NCBI GenBank assembly: GCA_030039135.1
Contig: JASHQN010000094.1
Location: 1-14,632 of the forward strand
From: Thermoplasmata archaeon
GTDB lineage: Archaea > Thermoplasmatota > Thermoplasmata > Lutacidiplasmatales > UBA184
Direction of reading: 5' to 3'
DNA length: 14,632 bases
Shown here one piece after another: positions 1 to 7,624 of this stretch. The first letter of the stretch is position 1; every line of letters begins with the position of its first letter. A model generated the notes under the pieces. It ran no database searches, was not told the origin of the DNA, and saw nothing but the letters and a program-made list of their open reading frames with translations. A program made the position numbers and the translations under genes.

Positions 1-275
1 AGGGTCTCGGGCGCGAGGACCTCGATCCCTCGGTCCGAAGCGAGCGCGCGAGCGGTCACTCCCGGCTCGTCATCGTAGACGACCGTCCGGTGGACCGCAT
101 CGGACGGGAACCACGGCTCGACCTCCGCGGGGGACCGTGAGCTTCCGACAATCAGGACCGCGCGACGATCCCGGGCGCGAACGGCGAGGATCGCCTCGGA
201 GCGGGGTTCCAGACGGTATCCGGCCGCCTCCAGCAGGCGGCCCAGGACAGAGGACGCGGCTGCGGCGCGCGGCAT
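1..275 (-). CDS. Unidentified protein, N-terminal part only (cut by left edge)
   Basis: The minus strand reads open from an ATG at 275 to the window edge, giving 91 residues with no stop. The sequence begins MPRAAAASSVLGRLLEAAGY and continues with a mixed pattern of hydrophobic stretches (AILAVRARDRRAVLIV) and charged loops, ending near DRGIEVLAPETL. The G/C-rich third positions fit real coding sequence. An in-frame ATG at 356 would add 27 residues, but that extension uses codons such as ATA, GTT and TGC that look less typical here. A GATATC-containing box lies about 27 bases before the 275 start, so I prefer 275. The alternating strand/helix pattern with a conserved-looking E and DRRAVLIV strand could suit a small nuclease-like or Rossmann-like alpha/beta fold, but I do not recognise the family. 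It is transcribed divergently from the DUF72 gene. Confidence 0.6.
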   Translation of the reverse strand, partial: MPRAAAASSVLGRLLEAAGYRLEPRSEAILAVRARDRRAVLIVGSSRSPAEVEPWFPSDAVHRTVVYDDEPGVTARALASDRGIEVLAPET

Positions 276-297
276 CGCCGATTCAACCGGCCTCGGG

Positions 298-305
298 GAT
301 ATCTG
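298..305 (-). promoter_or_regulatory. Weak TATA-like box for the left-edge gene
   Basis: On the minus strand this reads CAGATATC, centred about 27 bases before the ATG at 275. That spacing would suit a leaderless archaeal transcript. The match to the archaeal TATA consensus is poor and GATATC is itself palindromic, so this is tentative. Confidence 0.25.
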
Positions 306-382
306 GGTTCCGTTCGTGGAGCATTCCGGGCGGCTGGGATCGACGAAAACCCTCATCTTCCGGTCCGTGCCCGGGGGTCGAG

Positions 383-1204
383 ATGGGCCGATACTGGCTC
401 GGCTGCTCGGGCTGGGCGTACGACGACTGGGTCGGTCCGTTCTATCCGCCGGGGACCCCGCCAGGGGAATTTCTGGAGCGCTACGCGCGGGTCTTCCCGA
501 CCGTGGAGGTGGATTCGAGCTTCTACCGGGCCCCTTCTCCCTACCTCGTACGACGCTGGGCGGAGCGCACTCCCGGCTCGTTCCGGTTCTCGCTCAAGGC
601 GCCGAGGGAGATCACCCACGAACCGGACGAGACCCAGCGCGCCACGGTCCTGGCCGGGTTCTTGCGGGCCATAGAGCCGCTGCGGTCCGCGGGCAAGCTC
701 GGAGCCCTGGTTCTCCAGTTCCCCGGCTCGTTTCGCGCGCCTTCGGGAGAGGCCCGGCTCGACCGCCTCCTCGACGCGATCCCTTCGGAGTTCCCCTTAG
801 CCGTCGAGCTCCGCCACGGATCCTGGTGGAGCGAAGCGACCCGGGAACGGCTCGGTCGGCGTCAGGCGGCGCTCGTCTGGTCGGTCGTGCCGGCGACCGA
901 ACCGCCGGCCTGGGTGACGGCCGACTTCGTCTACGCGAGGTTCGTCGGTGACCGAGCGCTGACGACGTTCGACCGGATCCAGCGGGACGGAACGGCCGAC
1001 ATCGAACGGATGCGGGCCCGGTTCGACGACGAAGGGAGGTCCGCATCCGAGATCTACGCGTACGCCAACAACCACTTCATGGGGTTCGGACCCGAGACCG
1101 TCGCCGTGATCGCGGGTATCCTTCGGGAGCCTCCCCCGGACCTTGGTGCGGCCGCCCGGGGCGCGGGCCAGCGGACCCTGCTGGGCCGGCAGGACGGCGC
1201 GTGA
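383..1204 (+). CDS. DUF72 (YecE/COG1801) family protein
   Basis: This is a 273-residue protein of the DUF72 family, a TIM-barrel-like group of uncertain biochemical function. Family hallmarks are clear: the N-terminal LGCSGWAYDDW followed by FYP, FPTVEVDSSFYRAP, the FRFSLKAPREITHE segment, VLQFPGSF, AVELRHGSWW, a YARFVGD strand, and the C-terminal YAYANNHFMGFGPETV that corresponds to the usual 'YvYfNN' region. The length is normal for the family. I chose the ATG at 383 because family homology begins at the next residues. The longer open frame upstream (from 137) lies antisense to the left-edge gene and is arginine/proline-rich, as expected for a non-coding shadow. There is no obvious Shine-Dalgarno site or strong TATA box before 383. 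Cdc48 follows on the same strand after 45 bases but has its own putative promoter. No catalytic assignment is possible from the sequence. Confidence 0.9.
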   Translation: MGRYWLGCSGWAYDDWVGPFYPPGTPPGEFLERYARVFPTVEVDSSFYRAPSPYLVRRWAERTPGSFRFSLKAPREITHEPDETQRATVLAGFLRAIEPLRSAGKLGALVLQFPGSFRAPSGEARLDRLLDAIPSEFPLAVELRHGSWWSEATRERLGRRQAALVWSVVPATEPPAWVTADFVYARFVGDRALTTFDRIQRDGTADIERMRARFDDEGRSASEIYAYANNHFMGFGPETVAVIAGILREPPPDLGAAARGAGQRTLLGRQDGA

Positions 1205-1212
1205 GAAGAACA

Positions 1213-1220
1213 ACTTTTTA
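1213..1220 (+). promoter_or_regulatory. Putative TATA box for cdc48
   Basis: The stretch ACTTTTTA lies about 33 bases before the Cdc48 ATG at 1250, the distance expected for an archaeal TATA box with a short or absent leader. The T-run could alternatively help terminate the upstream DUF72 transcript; both roles are compatible. Confidence 0.5.
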
Positions 1221-1249
1221 GGGCCCCCTCGGTCCCATGGTACGAAGCG

Positions 1250-3475
1250 ATGAGTGACGCGATCACGTTGCGGGTCGCCGAGGCGTTCCAGCAGGACATC
1301 GGTCTCGGCACGGCTCGACTCGACGTGCAGACCCGACAGCGGTTGAAGGTGGGTCTCGGCGACGTGGTTGAGGTGCGGGGCCGCAAGGCAACCCCGGCGA
1401 TCGTCAGCCGTGCTCAGGCGGACGACGAGGGCAAGGGTCTCGTGCGCATCGAGGCGGTCGTCCGGCGGAACGCGGGGGTGAGCATCGGCGACCGCGTTCA
1501 GGTCCAGCGCGTCGACTGCCCGAGCGCGGACTCGGTGACGATCGCGCCGATCTACGCGGGGAGCGCGCGGATGGACCTCGGGCCGGGGCTCGAGAGCTTC
1601 GTCGCGAAGGCGCTCGCCCGGAGGCCGTTCGTCCGCGGGGACGTTTTCGTGATCCCCGGGGTCTTCCTGATGGGCGGGTCGCTCCCGTTCATGGTCGTCG
1701 CGACGCAACCGAAGGGAATCGTCCAGGTTGCCCCGTCGACGCTGATCACGATCAAAGAGGAGACGGTCAGCGAGACCGAAGTCGCTGCCCCGCGGGTCTC
1801 CTACGAGGACATCGGCGGGCTCAAGGAGAAGCTCGGACGCGTCCGCGAGATGATCGAGCTTCCGCTGAAGCATCCGGAGCTGTTCGACCGATTGGCGATC
1901 ACCCCGCCGAAGGGGGTCCTCCTCTACGGACCACCAGGAACGGGGAAGACGCTGATCGCGAAGGCCGTCGCGAACGAAGCGGGCGCGCACTTCATCGGCA
2001 TCCAGGGGCCCGAGATCATCTCGAAGTACTACGGCGAGAGCGAGAAAGAGCTCCGCGAGAAGTTCGAGGAGGCCGAGAAGAACGCGCCGAGCGTGATCTT
2101 CATCGACGAGCTCGATTCGATCGCGCCCCGGCGGGACGAGGTCGTCGGCGAGGTGGAGCGGCGGGTGGTCGCCCAGCTCCTGACGCTGATGGACGGGCTC
2201 TCGGGTCGCGGCAACGTGATCGTCATCGCGGCGACGAACCGGGAGGAGGCGATCGACCCCGCGCTCCGCCGGCCGGGCCGCTTCGACCGGGAGATCGAGA
2301 TCGGCGTTCCCACGCAAGAGGGCCGGCTCGAGATCCTCCAGATCCACACCCGAGGGATGCCGATCGACGGCTCGGATCGGGACCGCGAGCGCCTCTTGAA
2401 GGAACTCGCGGGGCTGAGCCATGGGTTCGTCGGCGCCGACCTCTCCTCACTCGCCCGGGAGGCGGCCATGCGGGCGCTGCGCCGCTACCTACCCGAGATC
2501 GATTTCGACCAGCCGATCCCGCTGTCGCTCCTGGAGCGCATGAAGGTCACGGAGACCGACTTCCGCGAGGCGCTGAAGCAGATCGAGCCCTCGAGCCTCC
2601 GCGACGTCGCGGTCGAGGTCCCGACGACCCACTGGGACGAGGTCGGGGGCGTCGAGCGCGTTCGGAGGATCCTCGAGGAGTCGGTCGAGCTGCCGTTCAA
2701 GAACCCGCAGGTCTACCGCCACATCGGTATCGAACCGCCGCGCGGGATCCTGCTCTACGGGCCACCCGGCGTCGGGAAGACCCTGCTCGCGAAGGCCGCG
2801 GCGACCGAGAGCCAGGCGAACTTCATCTCGGTGAAAGGGCCCGAGGTGATGAGCAAGTGGGTCGGCGAGAGCGAGAAAGCGATCCGAATGATCTTCAAGA
2901 AGGCGCGCCAGGCCTCCCCCTCGATCGTCTTCATCGACGAGATCGACTCGATCGCGCCCCGCCGGGGGCTCCAGACGTCGAGCGGGGTGACCGAACGGAT
3001 CGTCAACCAGCTGCTCACCTCGATCGACGGCCTCGAGACGCTCGAACGGGTCCTCGTGATCGCGGCGACGAACCGCCCTGACATCATCGACGAGGCCCTC
3101 TTGCGAACCGGCCGCTTCGACCGGATGCTCTACGTCGAGGCGCCGAACGCCGCCGGACGGCTCGAGATCCTGAAGGTTCACACCCGACGGATGCCGCTCG
3201 CCGACGACGTCGACCTCACGGAGCTCGCGGCCCGCACGGACGGGTTCGTCGGAAGCGACCTCGCCGCCCTTTGCCGCGAGGCCGGGCTCGCGGCGATCCG
3301 AGAGAACCTGAAAGCGTCGAAGGTCACGAGCGCCCACTTCGACCTTGCCATGCGCCAGGTGCGGCCGTCCTGCGACGCCGAGGTCCTTCGGTTCTACGAA
3401 GAGTTCGATAAGCATCTCATGCGCGAACGGGTCGCACGCCGCCGGGAAGAGCCCGGACAGACGATCTACCGCTGA
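1250..3475 (+). CDS. Cdc48/VAT-type AAA+ unfoldase
   Basis: This 741-residue protein is the archaeal homologue of p97/Cdc48 (VAT, about 745 residues), a hexameric ATPase that unfolds proteins and can feed them to the 20S proteasome. Residues 1 to about 185 form the N-domain (starting LRVAEAFQQDIGLGTARLD, with VRRNAGVSIGDRV). The D1 ring has Walker A GPPGTGKT at 227-234, Walker B with D286/E287, an aromatic pore loop KYYGESE, and the arginine-finger region RRPGRFDRE. The D2 ring has Walker A GPPGVGKT at 504-511, Walker B D563/E564, pore loop KWVGESE, and RTGRFDRM, where the usual proline is threonine. The C-terminus ends Ile-Tyr-Arg, matching the hydrophobic-Tyr-X motif by which ATPases dock on the proteasome alpha ring. 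The ATG at 1250 places family homology from residue 5. All catalytic residues are present, so it should be active in the cytoplasm. Confidence 0.97.
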   Translation: MSDAITLRVAEAFQQDIGLGTARLDVQTRQRLKVGLGDVVEVRGRKATPAIVSRAQADDEGKGLVRIEAVVRRNAGVSIGDRVQVQRVDCPSADSVTIAPIYAGSARMDLGPGLESFVAKALARRPFVRGDVFVIPGVFLMGGSLPFMVVATQPKGIVQVAPSTLITIKEETVSETEVAAPRVSYEDIGGLKEKLGRVREMIELPLKHPELFDRLAITPPKGVLLYGPPGTGKTLIAKAVANEAGAHFIGIQGPEIISKYYGESEKELREKFEEAEKNAPSVIFIDELDSIAPRRDEVVGEVERRVVAQLLTLMDGLSGRGNVIVIAATNREEAIDPALRRPGRFDREIEIGVPTQEGRLEILQIHTRGMPIDGSDRDRERLLKELAGLSHGFVGADLSSLAREAAMRALRRYLPEIDFDQPIPLSLLERMKVTETDFREALKQIEPSSLRDVAVEVPTTHWDEVGGVERVRRILEESVELPFKNPQVYRHIGIEPPRGILLYGPPGVGKTLLAKAAATESQANFISVKGPEVMSKWVGESEKAIRMIFKKARQASPSIVFIDEIDSIAPRRGLQTSSGVTERIVNQLLTSIDGLETLERVLVIAATNRPDIIDEALLRTGRFDRMLYVEAPNAAGRLEILKVHTRRMPLADDVDLTELAARTDGFVGSDLAALCREAGLAAIRENLKASKVTSAHFDLAMRQVRPSCDAEVLRFYEEFDKHLMRERVARRREEPGQTIYR

Positions 3476-3519
3476 CCGGAACGCGTGTCCGCCCTCGACC
3501 GACTCCGAACTCGGGCAAG

Positions 3520-3527
3520 CTATAAGT
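3520..3527 (+). promoter_or_regulatory. TATA box for the surface-protein gene
   Basis: CTATAAGT is a good archaeal TATA-like element in a GC-rich intergenic region, 45 bases after the Cdc48 stop. Transcription would be expected to start about 25 bases downstream, near 3550. That leaves a leader of about 30 bases before the GTG at 3582 and places the start within the inverted repeat described separately. Confidence 0.6.
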
Positions 3528-3538
3528 AGTGAGGCAAG

Positions 3539-3574
3539 GTTCGGCGCCGCGCCCCCGATAGGGGGTCACCGAAC
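3539..3574. repeat. Nested inverted repeat between promoter and start codon
   Basis: Two nested inverted repeats share one centre. The outer arms GTTCGG (3539-3544) and CCGAAC (3569-3574) enclose inner arms CCCCC (3552-3556) and GGGGG (3561-3565) around GATA. The predicted transcription start falls between the outer left arm and the inner arms. The element could therefore be an operator at the DNA level, an RNA hairpin in the leader, or a terminator-like structure for cdc48, although no T-run follows it. Confidence 0.5.
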
Positions 3575-3581
3575 GGGAGAC

Positions 3582-6500
3582 GTGGAACAATTGGTCAGCC
3601 AACTGCCGCGCGCCGCCCTGTGGGTGGTGCTGCTGCTGTTGCTGGCGGGCGTGCTGGCAACCGCGGCCGGAGCCGAGGCCGGATCGAGCCCGAGTTATAC
3701 GCTGACTGGGTACGCGAAACAGCCCAGCGGCCTAGGCCCCGTCCCCGTCGGAGTTCAGGTCGACCTCATCTCCCGAGCCACGGGCCAAGTGTACACCACG
3801 ACGGTGTTCGGTGGCGGGGGCCAGTTCAACTTCACGTCGGCGAGCACGAGCGGCGCGCTCGTTCCCGGATACTGGGGAGTCTGGATTCCTCCCCAGGGGA
3901 ATCTCACGACGGGTCCGAGCTGTAACCCGTGTGGGATTCTCCCCCAGAATCAGGCGCCGCAGTTCGCGTTCCTGAACACCAGCGCCCTCACCACGGTCCT
4001 CTATCCGACCGTCCTGACCAACGTCGCGGTGAAGGCCTACAACAGCACGCTCAAGGGAACCGTCCGGGAGGGCGGTATCGTCGTCGGCGGGGCCTCGGTC
4101 CAGCTGATCGACCCCAACTACGACGACCTCGTCCTCTCCAACACCACGACCTTCGCGAACGGCACCTACACGCTCAAGGTCCCGATCGGGACGTGGATCC
4201 TGAAGACGACCGTGCCGGGTCCGACGACCTACTACAACCTTTCCAAGGTCGTCGTCCCGAGCCGCCTCACGGCGTTCGACAACGTCTCGGTCAACGGCTA
4301 CCTCATCTCGGGCGAGGAGAACCTCGCATCGAACCCGAGCGTGCCGGTACCGACCGGCGGGAACGTCACGCTTTGGGACGGCTACAACGGCTACATCTAC
4401 TCGAACCCGACGCCCGGCGGCGGGTTCTACTCGATCGGTTCCTACCCGGGGAACTTCTCCACAGGCGCCCAGTACTTCCAGGTGGTCCTCTCGCCGATCG
4501 GCTACTCGACGCAATGGTTCCCGGTCACGGTCTCGAGCGCAAGCCCGTCTCCGATCCAGCAGAACGTCCTGTTCTCCCCGATGGCCCCGTCCCAGCGGGG
4601 AATCTTCGCGACCACGCTCAACTTCTCGGCGATCAACGTTTCCTCGGGCAAGGGCACGCTGGCGGTCTCGACCGCAGCCTCGCTCGGCAACGACACCGTC
4701 CTCCCGACGCTGCCCAACGCCTCGGTCGGCCAGTTGTGGGCGCAGCTCGGGCTCGATTTCGCGCATTCGACGACGTTCCCCGGCGCCGATCTCCCGGCGT
4801 TCTGGGCGTTCGAGAACCAGTCCGGGCCGTTCTTCCCCGCGGTTCAGGCGAGCGCTTCGATCAACGGGACGACCTTCCTCGGACCGAGCGCGGGCCAGAC
4901 GCTCTCCAGCCTCGGCTCGACGTGCACGACGGCGATGGACTGCGGGCTGTCGACCGGAGGCGGGCTCACGCTCGGGTGGAACGAGACGTACACGCTGAAC
5001 GGGACGATCGCATCGAACTCGTCGAAGTACACCTTCGCGTTCAACTTCGCGCATCCGGCGAGCGCGGACACCTACAACTACACGGTCGTCCTGCCCGCGG
5101 GGTACGCGCTCGCGGCCGGGACCAGCGCACCGTCGCGCTCGCAGCTCGTTCCCGCCGGGCCCGGGAAGACCTGGACGAAGTTCACTCTCGTCTCCCTTCC
5201 CTCGGCGACCGCCTCGGGTTCCGCCTCGTTCTCGATCGTGAAGTACGCGAACCTGACGGCGAACGTGAACGTCACGGTTCCCTCCTACTTCGGGTTCTCC
5301 TCGCGGAACGTCCTCAACTCGACCCACGGGAACTACACGGTCGAGGTCGGCGTCGGGCAGAACGTGACGTTCAGCGCGCTCAACTCGACCTACCCGGCCG
5401 GTACCAACGGTACCACGTTCTCGTGGGTCTTCGGCGACGGAGGCTTGAAGACCGTCGGACAGGCGACGACGAACCACACCTACCTCACCGCGAGCGGATC
5501 TGCGCCGTACGCCGGCAAGCTCACCGTGACGAGCTCGGGCGGTCTCGTCAACTCGACCGAGTTCTACGTCTGGGTCGGCAAAGGGCCCGTGACCGCGGTG
5601 ATCTCGTCCAACGCCACCGCCAGCCAGAACCGGACGGCGGCCGGTACGCCCTACGTCTTCGTGAACTGGGGGACCGTCCTGTACTTCAACGCCACCGCGA
5701 GCACGGCGAAGATCTCCCCCACCGCAACGGTCCCGGGCGTGCTCTCGGTCGCGTCCTTCACGATCACCGCGAAAGGCTACAAGGCGACGCAGAACTACTC
5801 GGCGGCGCTCGGCGCCTCGTTCCAATCGAACTGGTCCTACCAGTTCCTCGGGGCGGGCGTCTACTACACGAGCCACACCACGATCAACGGGGTCGCGATC
5901 TCGTTCAAAGGCTGGCAGTACAACATGTCGCTCACCGTCTGGAGCGGCTCGGGGCAGTCGTCGTCGACGACGCTCGTCATCCTCGTCAACGACACGGAGA
6001 AGCCGGTCGCGAGCTTCCAGATCCTCAACTCCGCCGGTAAGCCGATCTCGGGCACGGGGGTCGTCGCCGCGGCGAACCTGACCGCGTTGGTCTATCTGAA
6101 CGGCGCGAACGCGACCGACCCGCACAACGGCTCCCTGACGAAGTACTACTGGCTCGTGACGAATTCGGGCAACTCGACCGTCCACAACGGCATCAACGCG
6201 ACGAGCGTGAAGACCAGCGGGAACTACCCGAAGCTCTGGCTCGCGCCGCAGACGAAGGCGTACACGGTGAACCTCACCGTGACCGACCTCAACGGCAACC
6301 GTGGCTACACCACGCAGAGCCTCTCGGTATCGGTGAACTCGACCCTGTCGCCGATCATGGCGGCGAACAACCTCACGGCCCCGAAGACGTACAACGCCGG
6401 CACGTCGTACACGCTCTGGGTGAACTTCACCGCGGGCGGCGGGACGAAGTCGACCGCGCTCAACGTCTCGGTCGCCTGGTACCTCACGAGCCCGAGCGGC

Positions 6501-6950
6501 ACGACGCGCTCGTACATCGCGGGCGCACCCTCCTCGGTCGAGTTCTACAACTACACGAGCCCCGGCATCGTCAACACCGTCCCGTTCGCGAAGGGGCTCA
6601 TCCCCTCGATGGCGTACAACACCACCTATCGTGCGGTCCTCACCTGGACGCCGTCGTCGACCGGTAACTACGTGCTGTATGCGAACGCCACCGCCTCGAA
6701 CGAGTACTCCGGCAACTACCCCACCGGGCCCCAGGTCGCGAGCCAGTCGATCACGGTGAATCCGAACCCGACGACCCAGCTGCTCGAGTACGCGGCGATC
6801 GGCGTGGCCGTGGTGGTCGTCATCGCGGTCATCGTGATCTTCTACCGGCGCCGCACGCGGCGCGCCGCCCCCGGACGCTCGACCGGTCGCGGCGGCCTCG
6901 AGCGCGGACGGGGCAAGGAATCGGACGAGGACGACGAGGACGAAGCCTAG
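3582..6950 (+). CDS. Large secreted, C-terminally anchored surface protein with PKD/Ig-like domains
   Basis: From the GTG at 3582 this encodes 1122 residues. A signal peptide is evident (hydrophobic core about 11-29, LWVVLLLLLAGVLAT, then AAGAEA as likely cleavage region). Next come a carboxypeptidase-regulatory-like beta domain (about 157-230, with FANGTYTLKVPIGTW), a long beta-rich middle, a PKD domain (about 590-660, with the hallmark WVFGDGG), further Ig/PKD-like repeats (about 665-925) and a CARDB-like domain (about 930-1060). A single membrane helix (about 1070-1089) precedes a YRRRTRR stop-transfer and a short tail ending in an acidic ESDEDDEDEA. About 49 N-X-S/T sequons suggest dense N-glycosylation. 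The only four cysteines form CNPC (114, 117) and a C-x5-C pair (448, 454). The start could also be the TTG at 3591. The open frame extending back into cdc48 is not credible. Likely an S-layer-like or adhesive cell-surface protein; its ligand is unknown. Confidence 0.85.
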   Translation: MEQLVSQLPRAALWVVLLLLLAGVLATAAGAEAGSSPSYTLTGYAKQPSGLGPVPVGVQVDLISRATGQVYTTTVFGGGGQFNFTSASTSGALVPGYWGVWIPPQGNLTTGPSCNPCGILPQNQAPQFAFLNTSALTTVLYPTVLTNVAVKAYNSTLKGTVREGGIVVGGASVQLIDPNYDDLVLSNTTTFANGTYTLKVPIGTWILKTTVPGPTTYYNLSKVVVPSRLTAFDNVSVNGYLISGEENLASNPSVPVPTGGNVTLWDGYNGYIYSNPTPGGGFYSIGSYPGNFSTGAQYFQVVLSPIGYSTQWFPVTVSSASPSPIQQNVLFSPMAPSQRGIFATTLNFSAINVSSGKGTLAVSTAASLGNDTVLPTLPNASVGQLWAQLGLDFAHSTTFPGADLPAFWAFENQSGPFFPAVQASASINGTTFLGPSAGQTLSSLGSTCTTAMDCGLSTGGGLTLGWNETYTLNGTIASNSSKYTFAFNFAHPASADTYNYTVVLPAGYALAAGTSAPSRSQLVPAGPGKTWTKFTLVSLPSATASGSASFSIVKYANLTANVNVTVPSYFGFSSRNVLNSTHGNYTVEVGVGQNVTFSALNSTYPAGTNGTTFSWVFGDGGLKTVGQATTNHTYLTASGSAPYAGKLTVTSSGGLVNSTEFYVWVGKGPVTAVISSNATASQNRTAAGTPYVFVNWGTVLYFNATASTAKISPTATVPGVLSVASFTITAKGYKATQNYSAALGASFQSNWSYQFLGAGVYYTSHTTINGVAISFKGWQYNMSLTVWSGSGQSSSTTLVILVNDTEKPVASFQILNSAGKPISGTGVVAAANLTALVYLNGANATDPHNGSLTKYYWLVTNSGNSTVHNGINATSVKTSGNYPKLWLAPQTKAYTVNLTVTDLNGNRGYTTQSLSVSVNSTLSPIMAANNLTAPKTYNAGTSYTLWVNFTAGGGTKSTALNVSVAWYLTSPSGTTRSYIAGAPSSVEFYNYTSPGIVNTVPFAKGLIPSMAYNTTYRAVLTWTPSSTGNYVLYANATASNEYSGNYPTGPQVASQSITVNPNPTTQLLEYAAIGVAVVVVIAVIVIFYRRRTRRAAPGRSTGRGGLERGRGKESDEDDEDEA

Positions 6951-6999
6951 CGCGCGGTGAGGTGCCGGCCCTCAGGGCGGCCGATCGCGATCGCCGGGC

Positions 7000-7197
7000 T
7001 CAGCCGTAGGGGCCGACCTCGTCGAGTAGGTCGACGTGGGTGAGCAGCATCCGGCGGCAGCAGTACCGGTGCAACCCGAGGCCGTCCAGGACCGTCGCCG
7101 CCGGTTCGCCGCGGGCGGTTCGCTCGCGGTACTCGTCCCAGTACTGACCGATCACCGCTCCGCACGTAAAGCAACGGACCGGTACCATCATCGTCAT
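7000..7197 (-). CDS. rpoN: DNA-directed RNA polymerase subunit N (Rpb10 homologue)
   Basis: This 65-residue protein is the small zinc-binding RNA polymerase subunit N (archaeal RpoN, eukaryotic Rpb10; unrelated to bacterial sigma-54). It shows PVRCFTCG with C9 and C12, then the paired cysteines C46-C47 in RYCCRRMLLTHVDL, which together bind zinc and help assemble the RpoD/RpoL platform. The end is VGPYG, close to the usual LPY. Starts at 7197, 7191 and 7188 are all in frame. The 7197 ATG has a GGTGGGGG ribosome-binding sequence nine bases upstream, whereas many homologues begin at the equivalent of 7191. It is the last gene of the rpl18e-rplM-rpsI-rpoN operon, 19 bases after rpsI, and it ends 49 bases from the oppositely oriented surface-protein gene. 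The rpoK, enolase and rpsB genes that commonly follow are absent here. Confidence 0.97.
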   Translation of the reverse strand: MTMMVPVRCFTCGAVIGQYWDEYRERTARGEPAATVLDGLGLHRYCCRRMLLTHVDLLDEVGPYG

Positions 7198-7206
7198 CGA
7201 ACCGAA

Positions 7207-7214
7207 CCCCCACC
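7207..7214 (-). promoter_or_regulatory. Ribosome-binding site of rpoN
   Basis: The minus strand reads GGTGGGGG between the rpsI stop and the rpoN start, nine bases before the ATG at 7197. It pairs well with the CACCUCC-type end of archaeal 16S rRNA and favours 7197 over the downstream methionines. Confidence 0.5.
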
Positions 7215-7216
7215 GC

Positions 7217-7624
7217 TCAGCGGTACGACTTCTGCCGGCGCTTGCGCGCGCCGCGGCCGCCCGGCCGCTTCGGCAGCTTGCGGCGCGGGTCGTTCACGAT
7301 CAGCGAGCGGTCGTAGTGCTTGAACGTCTCGCGCAGCTCGGGGTCCTTCAACCACCCGAGCAGGCCCCGCGCGACCGCCGTGCGGGCCGCCGACGCCTGG
7401 CCGACGATGCCCCCGCCGTGGACCTCGACCCGGATATCGAGCCCTTTGGTCCTATCCCCGACCATGAGGAGCGGCTCCTGGATCTTCTGGCGAACGACCT
7501 CGGGCTCCACGAGCTCGAGCGGACGGTCGTTGACGCGGACGAGGCCGGCCCCTTTGCGGACCGTCGCCCGGGCGACCGCGGATTTGCGCTTTCCCGTCGC
7601 GAGGACGATCGGGGGGGCCTTCAT
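7217..7624 (-). CDS. rpsI: Small-subunit ribosomal protein uS9
   Basis: This 135-residue protein is archaeal uS9. It has the N-terminal ATGKRKSAVARATVRKG segment, the central HGGGIVGQASAARTAVARGL and the very basic tail GGRGARKRRQKSYR, whose terminal arginine reaches toward the P-site tRNA in known ribosomes. Length is normal for archaea. I chose the ATG at 7624, not the longer open frame to 7729, because homology starts within a few residues of it. It also forms the four-base ATGA overlap with the stop of rplM, a sign of translational coupling. It is the third gene of the operon, followed after 19 bases by rpoN. Confidence 0.97.
   Translation of the reverse strand: MKAPPIVLATGKRKSAVARATVRKGAGLVRVNDRPLELVEPEVVRQKIQEPLLMVGDRTKGLDIRVEVHGGGIVGQASAARTAVARGLLGWLKDPELRETFKHYDRSLIVNDPRRKLPKRPGGRGARKRRQKSYR

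Noticed and set aside
137..382. N-terminal extension of the DUF72 gene by 82 residues
   Set aside because: It is Arg/Pro/Ser-rich, outside family homology, and antisense to the better-supported left-edge gene.
797..2422. Long minus-strand reading frame (541 residues) opposite DUF72 and cdc48
   Set aside because: Its composition is Arg/Asp/Leu-rich without motifs, and it lies opposite two well-identified genes. It is a shadow of GC-rich codon bias.
3345..3581. Start of the surface protein inside cdc48
   Set aside because: This would place about 79 non-homologous residues before a clear signal peptide, and ignores the TATA box at 3520.
3732..6185. 817-residue minus-strand frame and a 703-residue plus-strand frame (3929-6040) across the surface-protein gene
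   Set aside because: Both are Arg/Asp/Gly-rich with no domain pattern, while the chosen frame has a signal peptide, PKD motif, membrane anchor and sequons.
6951..6999. Bidirectional terminator between the surface-protein gene and rpoN
   Set aside because: There is no T-run and no convincing hairpin; I see nothing specific in these 49 bases.
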